Of a stretch of 5,603 nt of DNA, positions 1 to 5,375 are shown one piece after another; position 1 is the first letter of the stretch, and every line of letters starts with the position of its first letter. Both the position numbers and the translations under genes were made by a program. Under the pieces are notes generated by a model, which saw nothing but the letters and a program-made list of their open reading frames with translations, ran no database searches and was not told where the DNA came from. This DNA comes from Aeromicrobium sp. (lineage in GTDB: Bacteria > Actinomycetota > Actinomycetes > Propionibacteriales > Nocardioidaceae). The DNA is taken from NCBI GenBank assembly GCA_023254755.1, contig JALRKU010000086.1:1-5603 (forward strand), given 5' to 3'.

Positions 1-237
1 AGCATCCGTTTCGCTCCTGGCCCGCTGCCACGTGGTCGCTGGGTCGCTCACGACTCGCCGGATGCCCGGCCGGTGCCGTCGGACCTCGAAGACTCCCGAC
101 CGCCGTGGACGTTACGGGTCGCATGGATCGACGACCGCGGAGACGTCCGAACGGGCCTCCCGTCACGAGCCGGGTTCGTGCGCCCGCTGCTTCAGCGAGC
201 AGAGGACCTGATCGCCGCACACTTCTGCGGCGGGTGA
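1..237 (+). CDS. Unrecognised protein, C-terminal part (5' end outside window)
   Basis: Frame 1 is open from the first base to TGA at 235-237, giving 78 visible residues with no start in view. The last ~45 residues look like a real folded protein end: PPWTLRVAWIDD, then a GDVRTG turn, then an amphipathic helix (VRPLLQRAEDLIAAHF) and a short CGG tail. About three quarters of codons end in G or C, clearly coding but less extreme than the genes downstream. A TTA leucine codon sits at 112-114, rare in high-GC actinobacteria and often a mark of accessory or developmentally restricted genes. The stop overlaps the next gene's GTG by 4 nt, so the two are probably translationally coupled and form one transcription unit. 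I do not recognise the family and no function is assigned. The coding call rests on reading-frame length, codon bias and the coupling. Confidence 0.7.
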   Translation, partial: SIRFAPGPLPRGRWVAHDSPDARPVPSDLEDSRPPWTLRVAWIDDRGDVRTGLPSRAGFVRPLLQRAEDLIAAHFCGG

Positions 238-524
238 CGCGCCCGCGCGCGTTCGAGGTCGACGTCGAGGTCGAGCCGGGCGCCAACGAGGTGCGGTTGC
301 TGGGTGAGTACAGCTGCGACTGGCCGCTGTGGGGGCGTGGCGGCGGCTCAGACGCCGATGACTGGCCCATGCTGTCGGCCGCGCTCGTCGAGCGACTCAC
401 CGCGTGGGGCGAGATCGCCGAACCCGACAGCGGTCGGTTGCCCGATCCCGCCGAGACCCGACGCCTCGTGATCGACGTGCAGTCCGAGCTGGGCGACCGC
501 TATCACGTGAGGTCCCTGGACTGA
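234..524 (+). CDS. Small acidic hypothetical protein (96 aa)
   Basis: The start is placed at GTG 234 because it overlaps the upstream TGA in a GTGA junction typical of coupled genes. The frame stays open back to 105, but that stretch is an Arg/Pro-rich shadow of the upstream gene. The protein begins MTRPRAFEVDVEVEPG and is markedly acidic, with about 20 Asp/Glu against about 10 Arg. Visible pieces are an N-terminal strand (FEVDVEVEP), a strand plus aromatic cluster (LLGEYSCDWPLWG), a Gly/Asp loop, a helix ending LVERLTAWGEIAE, and a C-terminal helix (AETRRLVIDVQSELG). No signal peptide or membrane segment is seen, so it is probably cytoplasmic. There is no clear ribosome binding site, consistent with coupled translation. 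The family is not recognised. A small acidic protein coupled to a larger partner could be an immunity or partner protein, but this is conjecture. Confidence 0.72.
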   Translation: MTRPRAFEVDVEVEPGANEVRLLGEYSCDWPLWGRGGGSDADDWPMLSAALVERLTAWGEIAEPDSGRLPDPAETRRLVIDVQSELGDRYHVRSLD

Positions 525-570
525 CGAGCAGCGGCCAAGCGTTCCGCCTGACGACCGGACGGCTCGGCGC

Positions 571-762
571 GTGCTCGCCTCGCTGGTGTGGTCCAACCTC
601 GACGCGAAGTGCCGACGGCACCACACCATGAAGGGCGCAGGAGTTCTCGGTCCGTCGGGTCTGACCCGGCCACGCCACAGCAGACCTCGCGGGCACGAGC
701 CCACGTTCGATCTCTCCTTCGAGAGCCACCGCATCGACGAGATGGCGGTCCGCACCGGCTGA
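571..762 (+). CDS. Possible small ORF or remnant of a decayed gene (63 aa)
   Basis: GTG 571 to TGA 760-762 would encode 63 residues. About 84% of codons end in G or C, and the two ends are the most coding-like: residues 1-14 (MLASLVWSNLDAKC) and the last 22 (from HEPTFDLSFESHRIDE to MAVRTG). The middle is Pro/Arg-rich and less biased, as expected if real coding sequence were interrupted or drifting. There is no convincing ribosome binding site before GTG 571, GTG 586 or ATG 628. In favour, a strong hairpin begins 11 nt after the stop, where a terminator would sit. The family is not recognised. It may be a small gene, a fragment of a once longer gene, or chance openness in GC-rich DNA, with chance about as likely as the rest together. 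Confidence 0.22.
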   Translation: MLASLVWSNLDAKCRRHHTMKGAGVLGPSGLTRPRHSRPRGHEPTFDLSFESHRIDEMAVRTG

Positions 763-772
763 CGGCTGTCGT

Positions 773-796
773 CCTGACCCCCGAACGGGGGTCGGG
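773..796 (+). terminator. Strong hairpin, putative U-tract-free terminator
   Basis: CCTGACCCCC pairs with GGGGGTCGGG around a GAAC loop. That gives a 10-bp stem with one T-G wobble, most of it G-C. No T-run follows, which is common for actinobacterial terminators. It lies 11 nt after the stop at 762 and about 25 nt before the proposed kinase -35 box, so it would insulate the kinase operon from transcription reading in from the left. A role as an operator or attenuator is not excluded. Confidence 0.5.
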
Positions 797-821
797 CCGA
801 CACGGCGTTCCCGGACCGGCC

Positions 822-849
822 TCGACGGCGGTCGCGCAGGCGCTACGGT
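822..849 (+). promoter_or_regulatory. Putative sigma-70-type promoter of the two-component operon
   Basis: TCGACG at 822-827 (-35-like) and TACGGT at 844-849 (-10-like, matching TANNNT) are separated by 16 nt. Transcription would begin near 856, leaving a leader of about 20 nt that contains the ribosome binding site. It lies between the hairpin and the kinase start. The -35 match is modest. Confidence 0.4.
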
Positions 850-863
850 TCTGCTGCCGTCCG

Positions 864-871
864 AGGAGGTG
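864..871 (+). promoter_or_regulatory. Ribosome binding site of the sensor kinase
   Basis: AGGAGGTG is fully complementary to the 3' end of 16S rRNA and lies 4 nt before GTG 876. It decides the kinase start: the frame is open upstream to 588, but that extension is Arg/Pro-rich with no ribosome binding site and crosses the hairpin and promoter. Confidence 0.85.
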
Positions 872-875
872 CGTC

Positions 876-3146
876 GTGACGTCGCCCCAGCCGACGACCG
901 CATGGTTCGCGCGCAGCGTCGACCAGTCGCTGCGCCAGGCGCTGCTCGTGGCGGTCGCCGTCTGGCAGGCCGTCATGGTGTGGGCCGTGCTGACGACCGA
1001 CGACATCGACCCGGGAAGGCGGTGGGGCGTCGTCGGAGCGCACCTCGTGGTCGCGACGCTCGTCGTGCCGGTGCGGCGGGGCCGACTGCCGTTCTGGACG
1101 CTCCTCGTGATCCTGCACTGCCTGTGGCTGGCCGACCTGTGGATCACGCCGACGTTCGACGGCGCGCTGCTGCTCGCCTGCTGCTGGATGGGCAACCTGG
1201 TGTACCTGACAGGCGCTGCACTGCTCGGCCGCGTCGCCGGCAGCGTGACCCCGGTCGCCGGCGGCGCAGTCGTGGGCGTTGCGATCGCGGTGCTGCGCGA
1301 CGACTGGCTGCCCGCGAACAGCGGTGCCTACGTGGTGACCGCCGTCGCGATCGTCGTGGCCGTGAGACTGGGACTGCCGGTGCTCGACCGGCTCGCGGCC
1401 TCCGCGGACGCCGAGGCCGAGCGGGCCGCCGCCGAGCGGCGTGAGGCCCTGGCCGCCCGTCGCGCAGGACTGGAGGCCGCCGAGGACGCCCGCGTCATGC
1501 ACGACACGATCATCAACACGCTCGGCGCGGTGGCCAACGGGGCCGCGACGGCCACGCCCGCTGACGCGATCCGGGAGCGCTGTGCCGCCGACGCCACGCG
1601 CATCCGTGCACTGCTCGAGGGGCGCGACGACGTCACGGTCGGGGAGCTCGCCGTCGTCGGCGGCTCCGAGGGCTCCGTGACCGTGCACCGGCACGGACTG
1701 GGCGAGGACGACCTGACGCGTCAGGAGGCGCTCCTGGACCCGAGGGTCGTGCGCGCGATCTCCGGAGCGGCGCGTGAGGCGGTGCGCAACGCGGCTCGCC
1801 ACGCCGGTGTCGACAGCGTCGTCGTCGAGACGTCGCGCGTCGGTGACGACCTCGTCCTCGTGATCCAGGACGACGGCGTCGGCTTCGACGGACGCCCGGT
1901 GCCGGGGCGCGGTCTCCAGACCTCCGTGATCGATCGGATCGTCGAGGTGGGTGGCCGGGTCGTGGTCACGTCGGCGCCCGGGGCCGGCACCCGGGTGCGG
2001 ATCGTCTGCCCGATCGGCGGCGGTGCGGCCACGGCCGATCCGGCGCCCGACGCCACCGATCACGACGCCGTGGTGGGGAATCTCCTCCACCGCGCGTGCT
2101 GGACGTGGACCGCCGGCGTGGTGGGTGTCGGAGTGGCCATCGAGGCGGTCAACCGTGCCGGACGACTCACCGCGACCTACGCGATGCTGCTGATCGTCGC
2201 CCTCTCGGGGCTGGTGTCGTGGGCCGTCCTGCGCCGCCGTGCCTCGCTGCCCGTGACGGTTCGGACGCTGCTCGTCGTCGCGCTGTGCGGAGGGTTCGTG
2301 GTCGGTCTCGCCGGCGTCGACTACGGGCGCGAGGACGTCCTGTACTACCAGGCCATCGGGATCACGCCGATCATCGCGATCCTGGTCGTCACTCGCAGCC
2401 GGCCCCGGTTCCTGACGGCGCTCGGAGCGCTAGCGGTCACCGCGCTGGCGGTCGCCGTGGTCCTGGCGACCAGGACGTCCGCGGACGGCGCGGTCGTGGT
2501 CGTCGCCGTCGCACCGGCACTCGGGGTAGGCGTCGGGTGGTGGGGCTTCGCGGCGCTGGTCGACCGCGTCGTGGCCGACATCGCCGCCGACCGTCGCCGC
2601 GAGCTCGCGGCCAGGGTCGACGCGGCGACCCGCCGCGCCGTGCTGGTCTCGCGACGGCGCTGGCGGGTCGCCGGTCTGCGGACGTCGCTGGAGCTCCTCG
2701 ACGACCTGGCGTCCGGCCGCGTCGAGCCGGGCGATGCGGCCGTGCGCCGGCGCAGCGGCGACGAGGAGCAGTACCTGCGCCAGCTCACCCTGCTGAGCCC
2801 GGACGCTCCGCGCATGGGGACCTGGTTCGCGCGGGCGCTGGTCGACGCCCGAAGCCGCGGCGTCAGCCTGACGGTGCACAGCGGCGACGTCGACGCCCCT
2901 GACGACGCCGTCGCGCGGGCGATGGGTGCCGTCGCGCTGGCCGCGGTCGCCAGGGCTCCGGCCGCCGGCTCGCTCGTGGTGAGCCTGTTCCCCGGCCCCG
3001 CGCTGATCGTGGTCGGCTCGCTCGCGATCGTGGGCGCCTCGGCCGAGGTCCCGCTGCCCGGCGGGTGGACGTCAGGCGAGACGACGACGGGCGTGCAGCA
3101 CGTGGTGGAGATCGTCGTCGACGCGACCACCGCGACCGGCCGGTGA
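876..3146 (+). CDS. Membrane sensor histidine kinase with a second, degenerate kinase half (756 aa)
   Basis: This is a probable sensor kinase of the NarL/DesK class (HisKA_3-like), partner of the regulator just downstream. Half one: six hydrophobic helices (about 20-40, 49-66, 71-92, 96-118, 122-140, 150-168), a charged Ala/Arg/Glu linker helix (176-205), a dimerisation motif RVMHDTIINTL with candidate phospho-acceptor H209, and an ATPase domain with N-box EAVRNAARHA (N304), G1 box DDGVGFD (332-338) and G2 box GRGLQTS (344-350). Half two repeats this about 390 residues later: six hydrophobic helices (about 411-560), a linker helix (565-592), an RWRVAGLRTSLELL helix where G600 replaces the His, and an ATPase-like stretch (about 680-720) lacking the Asn and the DxGxG and GxGL glycines. 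Typical kinases of this class are about 400 residues, so this looks like a tandem fusion. Kinase identity is firm; the pseudokinase reading is my alignment by eye. The signal is unknown. Confidence 0.9.
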   Translation: MTSPQPTTAWFARSVDQSLRQALLVAVAVWQAVMVWAVLTTDDIDPGRRWGVVGAHLVVATLVVPVRRGRLPFWTLLVILHCLWLADLWITPTFDGALLLACCWMGNLVYLTGAALLGRVAGSVTPVAGGAVVGVAIAVLRDDWLPANSGAYVVTAVAIVVAVRLGLPVLDRLAASADAEAERAAAERREALAARRAGLEAAEDARVMHDTIINTLGAVANGAATATPADAIRERCAADATRIRALLEGRDDVTVGELAVVGGSEGSVTVHRHGLGEDDLTRQEALLDPRVVRAISGAAREAVRNAARHAGVDSVVVETSRVGDDLVLVIQDDGVGFDGRPVPGRGLQTSVIDRIVEVGGRVVVTSAPGAGTRVRIVCPIGGGAATADPAPDATDHDAVVGNLLHRACWTWTAGVVGVGVAIEAVNRAGRLTATYAMLLIVALSGLVSWAVLRRRASLPVTVRTLLVVALCGGFVVGLAGVDYGREDVLYYQAIGITPIIAILVVTRSRPRFLTALGALAVTALAVAVVLATRTSADGAVVVVAVAPALGVGVGWWGFAALVDRVVADIAADRRRELAARVDAATRRAVLVSRRRWRVAGLRTSLELLDDLASGRVEPGDAAVRRRSGDEEQYLRQLTLLSPDAPRMGTWFARALVDARSRGVSLTVHSGDVDAPDDAVARAMGAVALAAVARAPAAGSLVVSLFPGPALIVVGSLAIVGASAEVPLPGGWTSGETTTGVQHVVEIVVDATTATGR

Positions 3147-3148
3147 CA

Positions 3149-3154
3149 TAGGCT
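3149..3154 (+). promoter_or_regulatory. -10 box for a leaderless response-regulator transcript
   Basis: TAGGCT fits the TANNNT consensus and ends 6 nt before GTG 3161, so transcription would begin at or next to the start codon. No Shine-Dalgarno sequence precedes this GTG, which fits leaderless translation. No good -35 box is seen at 16-18 nt spacing. The site lies in the 14-nt gap after the kinase stop, allowing regulator expression independent of the kinase. Confidence 0.45.
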
Positions 3155-3160
3155 CTGGCC

Positions 3161-3826
3161 GTGGACCAAGCAGGCGCCGACTACTGGCGGGTCGCCGTCG
3201 TGGAGGACCACCGCCTGCAGCGGACCCGTACCGAGGAGGTCGTCGGGGCCGAGGCCGGACTGCGTGTCGTGTTCAGCGGCGAGACGCTGCCGGACTTCAT
3301 CGCCTGGGTGCGCACCTGCGCGCCGCGTCACCGGCCGCATCTGCTGATCCTCGACCTCGGCGTCGACCGCGGCCCCGACGTCGATCCCGACCACGTGCGT
3401 CGGCTGGTCGATGCGGGCCTGCGGGTGCTGGTGCTCTCTGCGCTGGCGTCACCGCGCCAGGTCCGGGCCGTGGTCAAGGCCGGAGTCGGTGGCGTCGTGG
3501 GCAAGCGGGACACCGAGGAGGACCTGGTCGCCGCGGTCTGGGCCGTGATGCGGCGAGAGCACTGGATCACCTCGGAGCTGGCCGCGGTGCTGGCCGGCGA
3601 CACCTCCCGGCCGCGGCTCAGCGACCAGGAGGAGAGGGCGCTCGCGCTCTACGCGTCCGGGCTCACGTTGCCGTCGGTCGCGCAGTCGCTCGGCGTCCAG
3701 CGCGACACCGCCAAGAAGTACATCGAGCGCGCGAGGGTCAAGTACGCCGAGGCCGGTCGCCCCATTCCGACCAAGGTCGACATGCATCGCGAGGCGCGGC
3801 GCGACGGCTTGCTCGACGACGTCTGA
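3161..3826 (+). CDS. Two-component response regulator, NarL/LuxR-like (221 aa)
   Basis: This is probably the DNA-binding output partner of the kinase 14 nt upstream. The receiver domain (about 8-130) has the acidic pair E15-D16 (VVEDH), phospho-acceptor D65 at the end of the LLILD strand, S93 in VLVLSAL and K115 in GVVGKRD, so all switch residues are present and phosphorylation is plausible. The C-terminal helix-turn-helix (about 152-215) starts LSDQEERALALYASGLTL as in LuxR-type domains. Its recognition segment then reads VQRDTAKKYIERARVKYAEA instead of the usual S-x-x-TVKxHV form, and it ends PIPTKVDMHREA. This is a variant helix-turn-helix I associate with actinobacterial regulators paired with this kinase type. 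GTG 3161 is chosen because it puts the receiver at the normal distance from the N-terminus and fits the -10 box. Target genes cannot be read from the sequence. Confidence 0.92.
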   Translation: MDQAGADYWRVAVVEDHRLQRTRTEEVVGAEAGLRVVFSGETLPDFIAWVRTCAPRHRPHLLILDLGVDRGPDVDPDHVRRLVDAGLRVLVLSALASPRQVRAVVKAGVGGVVGKRDTEEDLVAAVWAVMRREHWITSELAAVLAGDTSRPRLSDQEERALALYASGLTLPSVAQSLGVQRDTAKKYIERARVKYAEAGRPIPTKVDMHREARRDGLLDDV

Positions 3827-3865
3827 ACGACCTCGCACCCCCCGGCCGCGCCGTGAGGCTGGCCG

Positions 3866-3871
3866 TAGACT
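3866..3871 (+). promoter_or_regulatory. -10 box of the glmU-prs operon
   Basis: TAGACT fits the actinobacterial -10 consensus. Initiation near 3878 would give a leader of about 28 nt carrying the ribosome binding site. I see no convincing -35 element. It lies in the 79-nt gap after the regulator, so glmU probably has its own promoter; no convincing terminator separates it from the two-component genes, so readthrough is possible. Confidence 0.45.
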
Positions 3872-3893
3872 GGCGCGTCGAGCAGGACCGAGC

Positions 3894-3901
3894 AGGAGGT
3901 G
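3894..3901 (+). promoter_or_regulatory. Ribosome binding site of glmU
   Basis: AGGAGGTG, the same perfect anti-16S match as at the kinase gene, lies 4 nt before GTG 3906. It supports that start over the out-of-frame GTGs overlapping it. Confidence 0.85.
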
Positions 3902-3905
3902 TGCG

Positions 3906-5375
3906 GTGAGCGAGCAGGTCACGGCGATCGTGCTGGCGGCGGGCGCGGGCACGCGGATGAAGTCGCGACGCGCCAAGGTGCTGCACGAGGTCGCGGGTCG
4001 CAGCATGATCGAGCACGCCCTGCAGGCGGTCGCCGGCGTCGGGGCACAGCGCACCGTGGCCGTCGTCGGTCACCAGCGCGAGCAGGTCACCGAGGCCGTC
4101 AGCACGGCGCACCCCGAGGTGCTGCTGGCGGTCCAGGAGGAGCAGCGGGGCACCGGCCACGCCGTCGCGATCGCGCTCGACGCCCTCGACGGCGCGATCG
4201 ACGGTCGCGTCGAGGGCACGGTCCTGGTGACCTACGCCGACGTGCCGCTGCTGACCGGCGAGACGCTCACGACCCTCGTCGCCGAGCACCGCGACGCCGG
4301 CCGCGCCGTCACGATCCTGTCGTCCGAGGTCGCCGACCCCCGGGGCTACGGGCGCATCCTGCGCGACGCCGACGGGGCCGTCACCGCGATCCGCGAGGAC
4401 CGCGACGCCACCGAGGCCGAGCGTGCCGTCAGCGAGATCAACAGCGGCATCCTGGCGGTCGACGCCGCCTTCCTGGCGCGCGCCGTCCGCTCGCTCGACA
4501 GCGGCAACGCGCAGGGCGAGCTGTACCTGACCGACATCGTGTCCGCCGCGGTCGGGGAGGGCCTGCCGGTCGGCGCCCACGTGCTGGAGGACGTCTGGCA
4601 GACCGAGGGCGTCAACGACCGGGCCCAGCTCGCGCGTCTCGGCCGCGAGCTCAACCGCCGTCTGGTGGCCCACTGGATGGCCGAGGGCGTGACCGTGGTC
4701 GACCCCGCCACGACCTGGATCGACTCGATGGTCTCGATCGGCGCCGACACCACGATCCACCCCGGCACCCAGCTGCTGGGCGCCACGTCGATCGGCGAGG
4801 GCGCCACGATCGGCCCCGACACGACGCTGGTCAACCTCGAGGTCGGCGACGACGCGAGCGTCGTGCGCACCCATGCGACCGACGCCGTGATCGGCGCCGG
4901 TGCGACGGTCGGACCGTTCAGCTACCTGCGTCCCGGCACGGTCCTCGAGGCCGGCGCCAAGGTCGGCGCGTTCGTCGAGGTCAAGAACTCCACGATCGGC
5001 GAAGGCGCCAAGGTGCCGCACCTGAGCTACGTCGGCGACGCCGACGTCGGCGAGGGGGCCAACGTCGGTGCCGGCACGATCTTCGCCAACTACGACGGCG
5101 AGACGAAGCACCGCAGCCGCATCGGGCGTCACGCCCGCACGGCGTCCAACAACACCTTCGTCGCCCCGGTCGAGGTCGGCGACGGCGCGTTCACCGGCGC
5201 CGGCGCGACCATCCGCGAGGACGTCCCGCCGGGGGCGCTGGCGGTCAGCGCGGGACCACAGAGGACGATGGGGGGGTGGGTGGCCCGCAAGCGCCCCGGC
5301 TCGGCGTCGGCCGAGGCCGCGGAGCGGGCCGCCGGTCAGTCCGAGCCGTCCGATGGAGCAGCACCCGGTGAGTAG
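3906..5375 (+). CDS. glmU: Bifunctional GlcNAc-1-P uridyltransferase / GlcN-1-P acetyltransferase GlmU
   Basis: GlmU acetylates glucosamine-1-phosphate with acetyl-CoA, then couples the product to UTP, giving UDP-GlcNAc for peptidoglycan and other glycans in the cytoplasm. The N-terminal uridyltransferase domain (about 1-235) has the nucleotide-binding loop LAAGAGTRMKS (10-20), K24, QEEQRGTGHA (77-86), the metal ligand D112 in ADVPL, EINSGI (177-182) and N237 in EGVNDR, the second metal ligand. The C-terminal acetyltransferase domain (about 255-455) is a left-handed beta helix of hexapeptide repeats (IGEGAT, VGEGAN and similar). It keeps the expected active-site residues R342 (LRPG), K360, H372 (catalytic base), Y375, N386, N395 (NYDG) and K401. 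Length (489 aa) and the polar tail after GWVARKRPG are normal for actinobacteria. It overlaps prs by 8 nt, an arrangement indicating co-translation. It appears intact and is probably essential. Confidence 0.98.
   Translation: MSEQVTAIVLAAGAGTRMKSRRAKVLHEVAGRSMIEHALQAVAGVGAQRTVAVVGHQREQVTEAVSTAHPEVLLAVQEEQRGTGHAVAIALDALDGAIDGRVEGTVLVTYADVPLLTGETLTTLVAEHRDAGRAVTILSSEVADPRGYGRILRDADGAVTAIREDRDATEAERAVSEINSGILAVDAAFLARAVRSLDSGNAQGELYLTDIVSAAVGEGLPVGAHVLEDVWQTEGVNDRAQLARLGRELNRRLVAHWMAEGVTVVDPATTWIDSMVSIGADTTIHPGTQLLGATSIGEGATIGPDTTLVNLEVGDDASVVRTHATDAVIGAGATVGPFSYLRPGTVLEAGAKVGAFVEVKNSTIGEGAKVPHLSYVGDADVGEGANVGAGTIFANYDGETKHRSRIGRHARTASNNTFVAPVEVGDGAFTGAGATIREDVPPGALAVSAGPQRTMGGWVARKRPGSASAEAAERAAGQSEPSDGAAPGE
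5355..5358 (+). promoter_or_regulatory. Probable ribosome binding site of prs inside glmU
   Basis: GGAG lies 9 nt before GTG 5368. It favours this start over the in-frame ATG 5353, which has no purine-rich sequence before it. Confidence 0.4.

Larger units (their letters stand above)
525..875. other. 351-base gap between the hypothetical genes and the sensor kinase
   Basis: No confident gene lies here. It holds a doubtful small ORF (571-762), a palindrome CGGGTCTGACCCG at 656-668, a strong hairpin at 773-796, and the kinase promoter and ribosome binding site near its right end. No tRNA, insertion-sequence ends or tandem repeats were seen by eye. The reverse strand is open over part of the gap, but the translations are Arg/Ser-rich shadow sequence. 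Confidence 0.6.

Noticed and set aside
105..233. Extension of the 96-aa gene to the start at 105
   Set aside because: This stretch is the coding region of the upstream frame-1 gene. In the 96-aa gene's frame it gives Arg/Pro-rich shadow sequence, and the GTGA junction at 234 is a natural start.
656..668. Palindrome CGGGTCTGACCCG considered as an operator
   Set aside because: Short, a single copy, inside a doubtful ORF and far from any promoter I can support. Not enough to call a binding site.
588..875. N-terminal extension of the kinase to a GTG at 588
   Set aside because: The added 96 residues are Arg/Pro/Ser-rich, no ribosome binding site precedes 588, and the stretch contains the hairpin and promoter. 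GTG 876 has a perfect ribosome binding site.
843..2090. Long reverse-strand open frame opposite the kinase gene
   Set aside because: The translation is rich in His, Asp and Arg with no hydrophobic or domain pattern; the kinase on the + strand explains the openness.
3843..3865. CGGCC...GGCCG inverted repeat after the response regulator, considered as a terminator
   Set aside because: Only a 5-bp stem with a 13-nt loop and no T-run, and it touches the glmU -10 box. This is expected by chance in GC-rich DNA.
3827..3905. A tRNA gene before glmU, as found next to glmU in some actinobacteria
   Set aside because: The 79-nt gap shows no cloverleaf arms or TTCGA-type T-loop and is filled by the glmU promoter and ribosome binding site.
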